The notes beneath the pieces are model-generated. The model worked only from the letters and a program-made list of their open reading frames with translations. It was not told the origin of the DNA and ran no database searches. From assembly GCF_900112195.1 (NCBI RefSeq), contig NZ_FOKR01000003.1, positions 205,329 to 269,328 on the forward strand: a stretch of 64,000 nt of DNA, written 5' to 3'. The position numbers and the translations under genes are program-made. Positions within the stretch are counted from its first letter, which is position 1; each line of letters begins with the position of its first letter. The stretch is from Butyrivibrio sp. YAB3001. GTDB taxonomy: Bacteria > Bacillota > Clostridia > Lachnospirales > Lachnospiraceae. Shown piece after piece: positions 30,126-38,740 of this stretch.

Positions 30126-30413
30126 TCAATCCATAAGTCTGTTAAAGACAAGCTCATAACCATCATCACCATAGTTAAGGGATCTGTTTACTCTACTGAT
30201 AGTAGCTGTAGATGCTCCGGTCTTCTCTGCAATCTCAAGATAAGTCTTATGATCTCTAAGCATGGAAGCAACTTCAAATCTCTGTGAAAGAGAAAGAAGT
30301 TCATTAACAGTACAAAGATCTTCAAAAAAACTATAACACTCTTCCTTATTCTGAAGGCAGAGTATTGCATCAAACAGGTGGTCAACCGCATCTGTTCTAA
30401 TCTTTTTATTCAT
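30126..30413 (-). CDS. YerC/YecD family TrpR-like DNA-binding protein
   Basis: A 95-residue helical regulator. The helix-turn-helix region is LSLSQRFEVASMLRDHKTYLEIAEKTGASTATISRVNRSLNYGDDGY, diagnostic of the TrpR-related YerC/YecD family. The start at 30413 follows AGGAG; the frame is open above it but without a site. Targets are not known from this sequence. It is monocistronic and convergent with bactofilin. Confidence 0.9.
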   Translation of the reverse strand: MNKKIRTDAVDHLFDAILCLQNKEECYSFFEDLCTVNELLSLSQRFEVASMLRDHKTYLEIAEKTGASTATISRVNRSLNYGDDGYELVFNRLMD

Positions 30414-30687
30414 CCAATGTATCTCCTTTAAATAATTTTCTCGCAATAAACTGGTCAAAATATCGTTAATAATACTTTCGTGCTTAAACATTTTATCACT
30501 CTGAACCACTAAAGTAAAGTGCTCATTTTGTAAATCGATATAATGCGGAAAAATATTATATTTTTCCGTAGAATTGTATCTAAACATTAATAAATTTTCT
30601 TTACTTTTGCCCTTATTTGTGATAACCTAAATATGTTGTCATAGACAACGCAACGATTATTTTTTTATTTTTAGTGGAGGTATTACA

Positions 30688-30888
30688 ATGAACAAAGGTA
30701 CTGTTAAGTGGTTCAACAACCAGAAGGGTTACGGTTTCATCTCTGATGAGGCTGGAAATGATGTATTCGTACATTATACAGGACTCAACATGGAAGGTTT
30801 CAAGTCTCTCGAAGAGGGCGCTTCTGTAGAGTATGATGTAGTCCAGGGTGAAAAGGGACCACAGGCCGTAAACGTAAACAAGCTTTAA
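30688..30888 (+). CDS. Cold shock protein
   Basis: A 66-residue CspA/CspB family single-stranded nucleic acid chaperone. Both RNA-binding motifs are intact: KGYGFI and [25 protein letters not shown] is the classic start. GGAGG precedes the ATG. The 100-bp AT-rich upstream region is long enough for a regulated leader. A strong terminator follows at 30991. Confidence 0.97.
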   Translation: MNKGTVKWFNNQKGYGFISDEAGNDVFVHYTGLNMEGFKSLEEGASVEYDVVQGEKGPQAVNVNKL

Positions 30889-30990
30889 TTCTAAGGAACT
30901 GGAAGCTAATTAATCAGACTACAAAGTGCCTTATTCTAATATATATATATTTTGAATTCGCAAGATTGTAACAATGATTAATCAACAAGA

Positions 30991-31017
30991 ACCCTCTGAC
31001 AGATGTCAGAGGGTTTT
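30991..31017 (+). terminator. Terminator after cold shock gene
   Basis: ACCCTCTGAC pairs with GTCAGAGGGT around a 4-base loop, followed by five T. Confidence 0.9.
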
Positions 31018-31050
31018 TGAGTATCATTATGTATTTTTTCTCAGGACTTC

Positions 31051-31632
31051 TTATTCCAGATCATCCAATATTTTTTCTGCGATTCGCTTTCTTGACACTC
31101 CATGATTCATAGCCTGTTTTCCAATAAATCTATGGGCCTCATCCTCACTCATATGCTTCTTTTCCACAAGAAGTATCTTGGCTTTGCTCACAACTCTTAT
31201 CTCTTCCATCTTCTCTTCTACAGTAAGTGTTTTTCTTGTAAGAGCCTGCATCCTGTTCTGTGTTGCCACAAGATAGCGAATTGCTTTATCTACACTTCTT
31301 GCAGAAACTGGTTTTGAAATGACATAGACCCCCTGGTCTATCACTCTCTCTACCACATCATCAAACACTTCCTGCGGAGCGACCAAAAGGATTGATGAGT
31401 TGCTTTTCTCCGAAATATCCATGGCAAACTCCACACCTGTCTCATCAGGAAGTGGTGTGTCTATAACTATAATGTCATGGTTTTTTTCAAGAAAACTCCT
31501 TCTTGCCAAAGACACCGTTCTCATCGTATCGATAGTAATAAAACCCACAAGAGATCTTTTTACAGCCAAAACAAACTGTTCCGAGGACGATACTATAAGT
31601 ATGGAGTGTTGTATGTCTTGTTTTTTAGGCAT
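31051..31632 (-). CDS. Response regulator with ANTAR RNA-binding domain
   Basis: A 193-residue protein. The receiver-like domain (about residues 10-125) contains DIIVIDTPLPDETG, with a candidate phosphoacceptor aspartate. The C-terminal ANTAR domain (about 130-190) includes VVSKAKILLVEKKHMSEDEAHRFIGKQAMNHGVSRKRIAEKIL. ANTAR proteins bind paired hairpins in leaders and prevent termination. It begins 11 bp after glnA with GGAGG, so the two are one operon. In Clostridia such pairs link nitrogen status to antitermination of nitrogen genes. Its target RNAs are not identified here. Confidence 0.9.
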   Translation of the reverse strand: MPKKQDIQHSILIVSSSEQFVLAVKRSLVGFITIDTMRTVSLARRSFLEKNHDIIVIDTPLPDETGVEFAMDISEKSNSSILLVAPQEVFDDVVERVIDQGVYVISKPVSARSVDKAIRYLVATQNRMQALTRKTLTVEEKMEEIRVVSKAKILLVEKKHMSEDEAHRFIGKQAMNHGVSRKRIAEKILDDLE

Positions 31633-31643
31633 AAACTACCTCC

Positions 31644-32816
31644 TTAGCCCATAGTGTATTCTTTAAGTATTTCCTCTGGCACAAATCCTTTTACAAAATC
31701 ACTCTTCTTTGCAAGTTCCGCAGCTTCTCTTCTTGATGTCGGAAGGAAAAGCGCTTCCTCTCCAACTGCCGGAAGTTCCATCTTCTCTTCTATTCCCTTT
31801 AGGCCGGAATAAATAAGAAGTGCATAAACAAGATACGGATTACTTGCCGCATCCGGGGAACGAAGTTCAACTTTAGTTTTATCCTTGTAGGTTTCCAGGT
31901 AAAGAAGTTCGTTACCTCCCACATCCGACCAGTCAACTTTGTCAGGAGCTGCTCCATTTCCAAGTCTTGTGAAGGATGCATCTGTAGGATTCATGAAAAT
32001 TGTCATCTCTCTGACTTTATCCATTATTCCTGCCGCAGCATATTTAACCACATCATTTCCATATTCATCAACTGCATATATATTGATATGATATCCATTG
32101 CCGGGTTTTCCCGGAATAGGAAGTGGTGAAAAATCCGCAACCAGCCCATATCTGTCAGCAATCGTGCTTACTACCATTTTAAAGGTAGTCATGTGATCTG
32201 CTGCCTTAAGCGGATTTCCGTAATGGAAATCTATCTCATTCTGTCCGGGTCCCTTCTCATGGTGTGACCTTTCAGGAGTAAGTCCCATGCGCTCAATAGT
32301 AAGTGAAATCTCTCTTCTGACATTTTCGCATTTATCAAGTGGTGCAATATCCATGTAACCGGCTTCATCGTAAGGGATTCTGGTCGGGTTACCATCATCA
32401 TCTTTTTTAAACAGATAAAACTCCGTCTCAGTACCAAATTTAAAATTTATCCCTTTATCCTTTGCAGCTTTGACAGCATTCTGCAAAAGAACTCTGGAAT
32501 CTGACTCATACTCATTTCCATCCGGAGTAAAAACATCACAGAACATTCTCAACACTCTGCCACTATCAGGTCTCCATGGCAAAATAGCCATGGTATTAGG
32601 ATCTGGTTTTAAATAAAGCTTTGCATAAGGACAATGCTCAAATCCCGCAATATTTCTTGTCTCAATAGGTGCTCCATCTTCAAAAGCCTTTTTAACTTCG
32701 CCGGGCATAACAGAAATATTTTTCTGAATACCGTAAGCATCTCTGAATGCAAGACGGATAAATTTAACATCCTCCTCTTCAATAAATTTCATAACTTCAT
32801 CCACAGTGTAGCTCAT
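31644..32816 (-). CDS. glnA: Glutamine synthetase, short type I
   Basis: A 390-residue glutamine synthetase. It has the beta-grasp region VKFIRLAFRDAYGIQKN and SGRVLRMFCDVFTPDG. The catalytic segments are FGTETEFYLF, ERSHHEKGPGQNEIDFHYG, PGKPGNGYHINIY and KVELRSPDAASNPYLVYA. It converts glutamate and ammonia to glutamine. It is about 50 residues shorter than the usual 440-residue type I enzyme and lacks the long C-terminal extension. The start at 32816 follows AGGAGG. It is cotranscribed with the ANTAR regulator. Confidence 0.9.
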   Translation of the reverse strand: MSYTVDEVMKFIEEEDVKFIRLAFRDAYGIQKNISVMPGEVKKAFEDGAPIETRNIAGFEHCPYAKLYLKPDPNTMAILPWRPDSGRVLRMFCDVFTPDGNEYESDSRVLLQNAVKAAKDKGINFKFGTETEFYLFKKDDDGNPTRIPYDEAGYMDIAPLDKCENVRREISLTIERMGLTPERSHHEKGPGQNEIDFHYGNPLKAADHMTTFKMVVSTIADRYGLVADFSPLPIPGKPGNGYHINIYAVDEYGNDVVKYAAAGIMDKVREMTIFMNPTDASFTRLGNGAAPDKVDWSDVGGNELLYLETYKDKTKVELRSPDAASNPYLVYALLIYSGLKGIEEKMELPAVGEEALFLPTSRREAAELAKKSDFVKGFVPEEILKEYTMG

Positions 32817-32930
32817 CCAAATCCTCCTGAATAATGATTTGATACCAAGTACAAAAGTCATAATATTCATCATGTAAGTATGACACATTATAAACTTTTT
32901 GCCCCTGCCATCATGATATTTGCAGTAAAA

Positions 32931-34145
32931 TTAAAGTTTCTTTATGCGTTCTATAGCTTCTATTGTGTTCTCTCTGTTTCCAAAAGCAGTAAGTCTGAAA
33001 TAGTGTTCTCCGCTAGGACCAAATCCTGAGCCAGGTGTTCCTACAACATTTCCTTTTTCCAAAAGATAATCAAAGAACTCCCAGCTGGTCATATCATCAG
33101 GAGTTTTCAGCCAGATGTATGGTGCATTAACTCCGCCATATGCTGTAAAGCCTGCTGCCTTAACTCCTTCAAGGATAATTCTTGCATTTTCCATATAATA
33201 TGCAATCTGCTCTTTTATCTGCTTTTGTCCTTCATCTGAGTATACCGCTTCACCTGCCTTCTGTACAATATACGGAGCACCGTTATACTTTGTGCCATGT
33301 CTTCTAGCCCACAAAGGCCACAACTTTTCACCACCGGCTTCAAGTTCTTTAGGAATTACAGTAAAGCCAAGTCTAAGGCCTGTAAATCCTGCGGTCTTGG
33401 AAAAAGATCTAAACTCTATCGCACAGGTTCTTGCACCATCACACTCATAAATGCTATGTGGTATTCCCTCTTCTGAAATATATGCTTCATAGGCAGCATC
33501 ATAAAGAATTATCGCATTATTTTCATTAGCATAATCAACCCATTTCTGAAGTGTTTCCTTATCCATTACGGTTCCTGTAGGGTTATTGGGGAAACATAAG
33601 TAGATCAGATCTGGTGTTTCTTCCGGAAATTCAGGCATAAAGCCATTTTCGGCAGTGCATGGCATATATATGATATCACGAAAACGGCCTGTCAATGTAT
33701 CGTATTCTCCGCTTCTTCCGGCCATAACATTAGAATCAACGTAAACAGGGTAAACAGGATCACATACAGCCACCTTATTATCAAGTCCAAAGATTTCCTG
33801 AATATTACCGCAGTCACTCTTTGCCCCATCGGAAACAAAGATCTCATCTGCAGCAATATCACAGCCAATGGTCTTATATGCCCTCTCGCTAATGGTATTT
33901 CTCAGAAAATCATATCCAAGATCAGGAGCATAGCCCTTAAATGAAGCCTCAGCCCCCATTTCATCAACAGCGCTGTGAAGCACTTCTATAACCTTAGGAG
34001 CTATAGGCAAAGTTACGTCACCAATTCCCAATCTTATAATCTTGGCTTCAGGATGTGCCAAGCTGTATTCTCTTACTTTATTTCCAATTGTTGAAAAAAG
34101 ATAACTTCCGGGTAATTTTAAATAATTCTTATTAATTGTTGCCAT
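32931..34145 (-). CDS. dapL: LL-diaminopimelate aminotransferase
   Basis: A 404-residue fold-type I aminotransferase. It begins [28 protein letters not shown], a DapL hallmark. [34 protein letters not shown] and [19 protein letters not shown] include the PLP lysine. It makes LL-diaminopimelate directly from tetrahydrodipicolinate, supplying lysine and wall cross-links together with dapA and dapB in this window. GGAAGG precedes the start. A structured leader with a strong terminator lies immediately upstream (34184-34450), indicating attenuation control. Confidence 0.95.
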   Translation of the reverse strand: MATINKNYLKLPGSYLFSTIGNKVREYSLAHPEAKIIRLGIGDVTLPIAPKVIEVLHSAVDEMGAEASFKGYAPDLGYDFLRNTISERAYKTIGCDIAADEIFVSDGAKSDCGNIQEIFGLDNKVAVCDPVYPVYVDSNVMAGRSGEYDTLTGRFRDIIYMPCTAENGFMPEFPEETPDLIYLCFPNNPTGTVMDKETLQKWVDYANENNAIILYDAAYEAYISEEGIPHSIYECDGARTCAIEFRSFSKTAGFTGLRLGFTVIPKELEAGGEKLWPLWARRHGTKYNGAPYIVQKAGEAVYSDEGQKQIKEQIAYYMENARIILEGVKAAGFTAYGGVNAPYIWLKTPDDMTSWEFFDYLLEKGNVVGTPGSGFGPSGEHYFRLTAFGNRENTIEAIERIKKL

Positions 34146-34183
34146 GACTATCCTTCCTAACTATTTATTTGTAAAAAAGCAAA

Positions 34184-34218
34184 AAGACGCCCTAGAGAAT
34201 GATTCTCTAAGACGCCTT
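34184..34218 (-). terminator. Leader terminator upstream of dapL
   Basis: A 16-bp stem (with G-U pairs on the RNA strand) closed by a very short loop and followed by TTTTTGCTTTTTT lies 39 bp before the dapL start codon. This is the expected form of a riboswitch or attenuator expression platform rather than an end-of-operon terminator, because no gene precedes it on this strand. Confidence 0.8.
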
Positions 34219-34450
34219 TGTCTCAACCTCTTAGTATTCTACGCTTATCGGTGGCGCATGTCAATTAGAAGTGAACGGGGACGATTTACCGGTCTGCCAC
34301 TGTGCTGTCTTGTTCCTCTTTAATTATTTGTTGTCCTGGGGATAGAAAGACTTGCATTGGAGTGAGTTCAGATTTTTAATCTTTAACACCACCAAAATTG
34401 AGTAGGATGCAAATTCATATTTTCGCAGTTTTCTTGAATACTATTAAGTC
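34219..34450 (-). promoter_or_regulatory. Putative structured leader (riboswitch-like) of dapL
   Basis: About 230 bases of non-coding sequence precede the leader terminator. On the minus strand GTGGC can pair with GCCAC about 45 bases later, and AGATT with AATCT near the 5' side. GC content is higher than in other gaps. I looked for lysine riboswitch (GAGGUGCG, GCCGAAG), T-box (GGGUGGAACCGCG) and SAM-I cores and found none. It may be a divergent or new leader sensing lysine or a related ligand, or may encode a leader peptide too short to see. Confidence 0.5.
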
Positions 34451-34636
34451 AACACACACCTCTTCCGCAATATTCAGTTGTAGAAACTTAGTAACATATA
34501 ATAAATTCAAGCGTGAAATATTGATACGAAATTAACCAAAATAAGCGATATTTTTCATATCATAAGATGATTAGCTTTGAGATTTATCTTATAATATCTC
34601 ACGGCATATAAATGATTATTAAAGAGGGAGAATGAT

Positions 34637-35602
34637 ATGTCAAAGATTAAGATTTTTACATGTTTGTTATTAGCAACGCTTGTTCTTGCACAGCCGGTTT
34701 CCGCTAAAGCTGCAACTGAATTATCAGGAAAAATGGTATTCCATAATTATTCTTCTTATGATGCTGAGGACAGTAAGCTTTATGTGTATGATTTTTCACT
34801 GATGAAGCTTAAATGTATCAGCAAGAACTGGAAGGAAGTAAAGAATCCTATGAATGCAAGGCTTCGCAAAGATGGTAAAGCCATTGTATTTATGGGACAG
34901 ACAAGACAAGGGGAATGGGACATTTTTGAATATACTTTCAGCAAGTCCAAGCCTGTCAATCTGACAAAAGGAAATGGTCTTGATGACGAGGATCCTAAAT
35001 ACAACGTAAAAGGAAACAAAATTGTATTTAAGCAGAGTAATCCTTCGGGAAAAGGAAGCAGAATTGTACAGTATGACTGCAAGTCCAAGAAACAGACTGT
35101 TCTTATTAAAGGTTCAACAGAAAAATCAATGCCTTTCTACAGTAATGACGGAAAGAAAGTTTATTATGTAGAAGGAACAGGGAAAAATATGACCTTAATG
35201 GTGGGAAATACCACGGGAAACAAAAAGAAAACAGGTACAGTTCTTTACAAAAAAGCCGGTGTTCAGTCTTACTATCCTATAGCTTCAAAAGATGGTAAAT
35301 ATCTGTATTTTTCTCGCGGCTATAATTCAAAAAACCGTGCTGACCAGATAATACGCTACGACTTAAAAACAGGAAAAACTACTTCTTTAAAATGTAACAG
35401 TAAAGGATATGATTGTTCCGATGCCTGCCCTATTTCTTCTGACTATATTATCATCAGCAGTTCAAAGAGCGGTGGAAAAGGCGGATATGACCTTTATCTT
35501 GTGAATATCCAAACAGGCAAGATGACAAATCTTAACAAGTACCAGAAAAAAATAAACACATCACTTGAAGAACTCGGATGTGATTATCTTGAAATAAAAT
35601 AA
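34637..35602 (+). CDS. Secreted TolB/WD40-like beta-propeller protein
   Basis: A 321-residue protein with a cleavable signal peptide (KIFTCLLLATLVLAQPVSAKA). Repeated propeller blades follow, each of the form DGKxVxF...xxxIxxYDLKTGK, for example DPKYNVKGNKIVFKQS, SNDGKKVYYVEGTG and SKDGKYLYFSRGYN...IIRYDLKTGKTTSL. Such TolB-type domains bind proteins or glycans at the cell surface. No catalytic motif is visible. AGGGAG precedes the start. It is monocistronic with a terminator behind it. Confidence 0.82.
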   Translation: MSKIKIFTCLLLATLVLAQPVSAKAATELSGKMVFHNYSSYDAEDSKLYVYDFSLMKLKCISKNWKEVKNPMNARLRKDGKAIVFMGQTRQGEWDIFEYTFSKSKPVNLTKGNGLDDEDPKYNVKGNKIVFKQSNPSGKGSRIVQYDCKSKKQTVLIKGSTEKSMPFYSNDGKKVYYVEGTGKNMTLMVGNTTGNKKKTGTVLYKKAGVQSYYPIASKDGKYLYFSRGYNSKNRADQIIRYDLKTGKTTSLKCNSKGYDCSDACPISSDYIIISSSKSGGKGGYDLYLVNIQTGKMTNLNKYQKKINTSLEELGCDYLEIK

Positions 35603-35610
35603 AGAGCCAA

Positions 35611-35655
35611 AAGAAGCTGTGAATAAATGATCATTCTCATTTTTCACAGCTTCTT
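35611..35655 (+). terminator. Terminator after beta-propeller gene
   Basis: AAGAAGCTGTGAA pairs with TTTTCACAGCTTCTT across a 17-base loop. Confidence 0.7.
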
Positions 35656-35704
35656 CAATTATTCTTATATCAAATTCAGAAACACGCATTTACTGCGGGT
35701 TTCA

Positions 35705-35814
35705 TGTGAATATGCTTCAGTAAGCAAACAAGCCCTTCGACGTAAGTCGACTTTAATCGGCTTGTTTGCTGATATCTTGAATGATTCATTCAAGATATCA
35801 TGCATTCTCATTCA
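35705..35814. repeat. Cluster of nested inverted repeats between convergent genes
   Basis: AGCAAACAAGCC pairs with GGCTTGTTTGCT, with an inner hairpin GTCG/CGAC region. It is followed by a 29-bp palindrome running GATATCTTGAATGA to its complement. Outer segments GTGAAT and ATTCAC also pair. It resembles the long-hairpin elements at 2695 and 43661 in build but lacks their GATTTACA/GTAAATCA pair. Confidence 0.55.
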
Positions 35815-36614
35815 CAAGCTTTTATAACGTCAGCCATTTTAAGATTGCCCCCAAATATATCAAGAGCACTTCCAACCGTAACGTCAACCTTATCATGTCC
35901 TATCCTTTTCAGGAGCTTTATATCGTCCAAAGAATGAACTCCGCCCGCATAGGTAACAGGAATCTTGCTCCACGAGCCAAGTATCTTTGCAACGCTCTGC
36001 TCAATTCCATTCTGTTTGCCTTCAACATCTGCTGCATGAACCAGAAATTCGTCGCAGTACTCTGACAGTTCATCAAGCGTTTCGTACGATAGCATAACAT
36101 TAGTCAGCTTCTGCCATCTGTCGGTTACTATCGCATATTTCTGTTCAAGAAGCTTGCCATCGCTTATGGATTCTTCTTCAACCATCTTGCATGATAGATC
36201 CAGAACAAGTTTTTCTTTTCCTACAGCTTTAACAAGTTTCTTAAGATTAGTATTATTAATCCGCCCATTTTTAAAGACATAGGAAGTCACAATTACATGA
36301 CTTGCGCCTGCATCAAGAAACATTTCCGCATTATCAGCAGTGATTCCTCCGCCCACCTGCAAAAGTCCGGGGCATGATTCAAGCGCCATCAGAGCCTGCC
36401 TTTTGGTGCTCTCATAATAAGGACTTTCAACAGGATTGAGCATAATAATATGCCCACCTTCAAGCCCTAATTCTCTATACATATTTGCATAAAAAGGGGC
36501 TTCTTTAGTGGATGAAAAATTCTCTCGCGCATTATCTCCTTCATCCACAAGACTGCTGCCAATGATCTGCTTAACTTTTCCGTTATGAATATCAATACAT
36601 GGTCTAAATTTCAT
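35808..36614 (-). CDS. hisA: Eukaryotic-type HisA (ProFAR isomerase)
   Basis: A 268-residue TIM barrel. It matches yeast His6-type HisA in block order: RPCIDIHNGKVKQIIG at the N-terminus, LLQVGGGITADNAEMFLDAGASHVIVTSY, TDRWQKLTN, DEFLVHAADVEGKQNGI and GSALDIFGGNL near the end. The first catalytic aspartate is in CIDIHNG. It isomerises ProFAR to PRFAR in histidine synthesis. The start at 36614 follows GGAG. It stands alone rather than in a his operon, 180 bp downstream of dapB on the same strand. The eukaryote-like subtype and its isolation suggest replacement by transfer. Confidence 0.85.
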   Translation of the reverse strand: MKFRPCIDIHNGKVKQIIGSSLVDEGDNARENFSSTKEAPFYANMYRELGLEGGHIIMLNPVESPYYESTKRQALMALESCPGLLQVGGGITADNAEMFLDAGASHVIVTSYVFKNGRINNTNLKKLVKAVGKEKLVLDLSCKMVEEESISDGKLLEQKYAIVTDRWQKLTNVMLSYETLDELSEYCDEFLVHAADVEGKQNGIEQSVAKILGSWSKIPVTYAGGVHSLDDIKLLKRIGHDKVDVTVGSALDIFGGNLKMADVIKACE

Positions 36615-36672
36615 GCTTGTCTCCATTACACCAATACAACATTTTGAAGTAAACTTGACCATTTCTATCAAC

Positions 36673-36734
36673 TTGAATATATGTTTCGTTGTCGTAGCCA
36701 GCTACTAATCAATCCTTCGACTGCATATATTCAA
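36673..36734 (-). promoter_or_regulatory. Hairpin between dapB and hisA
   Basis: TTGAATATATG pairs perfectly with CATATATTCAA; the 40-base loop contains a further GTAGC/GCTAC hairpin. It lies upstream of hisA and could modulate readthrough from dapB. Confidence 0.45.
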
Positions 36735-36794
36735 ATTATCAACTAAATACATTCCAGTTACTTCTGCAATGTTGAACTTACACTACTGCCTGGA

Positions 36795-37550
36795 TTACTG
36801 TAGCACATCCGCCATATCATACATTCCGGCAGGCTTTCCTGCAAGGAACTTTGCTGCCTGGATTGCGCCTTTTCCAAAGATAGCTCTGGAATAAGCTCTG
36901 TGTGAAAGCGTCACAACTTCATCGTGTCCTGCAAAGATAACATCGTGGTCACCAACAATCGTGCCACCTCTTACTGCTGAAATACCGATTTCCTTTTCCG
37001 GTCTCTTCATTCTGCGAGTACTTCTGTCATTGACATACTCATATTCATTATCAAGTGATTCATTGATGGCATCAGCAAGAGCAATTGCTGTTCCCGAAGG
37101 AGCATCAAGTTTTTGATTGTGATGTTTCTCTACGATTTCAATATCAAAACCAGCAGCAGCAAAAAGAGGTGAAACTTCTTTAAGCACTTTTAAAAGAGCA
37201 TTAATTCCAACCGACATATTTGCTGACTTAAGAACTGCAACCTTTGTTGAAGCATCTTTTACCTTTGCAAGCTGTTCATCAGAAAGTCCTGTAGAGCAAA
37301 GAACTACCGGAATCTGTTTATTCACGCAATGCTCCAAAAGGCCGTCAACAGCAGACGCATTAGAAAAATCCACAATTACATCAGCATCCACATTGCACTC
37401 GGAAAGGCTCTTGAAAACTGGAAACTCATAACTGTTTTCGCCAAATGCATCAACACCTGCAACTACTTCAATATTCTCATCTTCTTTTACAAGATCAACA
37501 ATAACATGTCCCATACGGCCGTTACAGCCATGCATGATCATCTTAACCAT
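36795..37550 (-). CDS. dapB: 4-hydroxy-tetrahydrodipicolinate reductase
   Basis: A 251-residue NAD(P)H-dependent reductase. It starts MVKMIMHGCNGRMGHVI (dinucleotide loop), then has VDFSNASAVDGLLEHC, STGLS, and the active-site segment EIVEKHHNQKLDAPSGTA with the catalytic histidine and lysine. It ends with SHRAYSRAIFGKGAIQAAKFL. It reduces hydroxy-tetrahydrodipicolinate, the step after DapA. It follows dapA by 139 bp with hairpins in between, and a short GC-rich hairpin (AGTCCCC/GGGGACT) sits just before its start. Confidence 0.96.
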   Translation of the reverse strand: MVKMIMHGCNGRMGHVIVDLVKEDENIEVVAGVDAFGENSYEFPVFKSLSECNVDADVIVDFSNASAVDGLLEHCVNKQIPVVLCSTGLSDEQLAKVKDASTKVAVLKSANMSVGINALLKVLKEVSPLFAAAGFDIEIVEKHHNQKLDAPSGTAIALADAINESLDNEYEYVNDRSTRRMKRPEKEIGISAVRGGTIVGDHDVIFAGHDEVVTLSHRAYSRAIFGKGAIQAAKFLAGKPAGMYDMADVLQ

Positions 37551-37564
37551 CTCAATTTACCCAA

Positions 37565-37583
37565 GTCCCCAACCTGGGGACTC
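37565..37583 (-). promoter_or_regulatory. GC-rich hairpin just upstream of dapB
   Basis: AGTCCCC pairs with GGGGACT around 5 bases, 15 bp before the dapB start codon. It would overlap the translation initiation region and may tune dapB translation. Confidence 0.45.
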
Positions 37584-37689
37584 TTTTCCTTTCAAAATAT
37601 AGTAAGCTCCATTAGGTATTGCCTGATATCTTTCACTATAGAAATAAACTGTAGCAATCGAAATAATCCAATCGCTACAGTCATAAAAT

Positions 37690-38577
37690 TTACTTCATAA
37701 GTCCAAACTTTTTCATTTCTTCTCTAAGAACAGCCTCATGTTCAGGCTCCATCTCAGTAAGCGGAAGGCGCAGTGGGCCTGCCTCAAATCCAATCATCTT
37801 AAGCGCACTCTTAACCGGGATAGGATTTACCTCGGAGAAAAGAGCCTTAACAAGTGGAAGTGCTTTAAATTGTAATTCACGCGCTGACTTAAAGTCTCCA
37901 TCAAGACACTTCTGGCAAATATCATGTGTCTGTCTTGGAGCAACATTTGAAAGCACTGAAATAACGCCCTGTCCGCCAACTGACATGATCGGAACAATTT
38001 CATCATCATTGCCTGAATAAAGATCGATACAACCGTCTGCAATCTGCATCATATGAGATGTCTGAGCAATATTTCCTGTTGCATCCTTGATACCAACTAT
38101 ATTCTTGTATTCCTTGCAAAGTTTAACAACTGTCTCAGGAAGGATGTTGCAGCCTGTTCTGCTTGGTACATTATACAAAATAATAGGAATGCTGATAGCA
38201 TCAGCAACTGCTGAAAAATGTTTGATAAGTCCATTCTGTGTAGCCTTGTTATAATATGGCGTTACTAAAAGTACGCCATCTGCGCCATATTCCTCTGCCA
38301 GTTTAGAAAGCTCAACTGCTGTCTCTGTGCAGTTAGAACCGGTACCTGCTATAACAGGGATACGCTTATTTACCTTCTCGATACAGAACTTTACTACATC
38401 CATATGTTCTTTTTCGGACATAGTTGCTGCTTCACCGGTAGTACCGCATACTATGATTGCATCAGTCCCATTCTCAATCTGGAACTCGATAAGTCTTGCA
38501 AACTCATCGTAATTCACTTCACCATTTTCTTTAAACGGAGTTGCTATTGCCACTCCAGCACCCTTAAAAATTGCCAT
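37690..38577 (-). CDS. dapA: 4-hydroxy-tetrahydrodipicolinate synthase
   Basis: A 295-residue class I aldolase. It contains VCGTTGEAATMSEKEH, LLVTPYYNKATQNGL, YNVPSRTGCNI (catalytic tyrosine region), and the Schiff-base lysine in IVGIKDATGN. It condenses pyruvate with aspartate semialdehyde, the first step unique to the lysine/DAP branch. AGGAGG is placed before the ATG. With dapB, dapL, lysC and hom this window holds most of the aspartate pathway. Confidence 0.97.
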   Translation of the reverse strand: MAIFKGAGVAIATPFKENGEVNYDEFARLIEFQIENGTDAIIVCGTTGEAATMSEKEHMDVVKFCIEKVNKRIPVIAGTGSNCTETAVELSKLAEEYGADGVLLVTPYYNKATQNGLIKHFSAVADAISIPIILYNVPSRTGCNILPETVVKLCKEYKNIVGIKDATGNIAQTSHMMQIADGCIDLYSGNDDEIVPIMSVGGQGVISVLSNVAPRQTHDICQKCLDGDFKSARELQFKALPLVKALFSEVNPIPVKSALKMIGFEAGPLRLPLTEMEPEHEAVLREEMKKFGLMK

Positions 38578-38740
38578 ATACTCCTCCTAAGGAATAACCT
38601 AAAAACTACCCAATTATGAAACATAGTACATCCATACTCATAAGACTGTCAACATCAAATCATATTCACATTAATTTCCGTCAAATCCTTAATTAATACG
38701 CAGATTAATTAAGCACAGATAATGTTTCATTTAAGCAATC

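Noticed and set aside
34219-34450. Lysine riboswitch or T-box before dapL
   Set aside because: The conserved core segments of both (and of SAM-I) were looked for and are absent, so only a generic structured leader is claimed.
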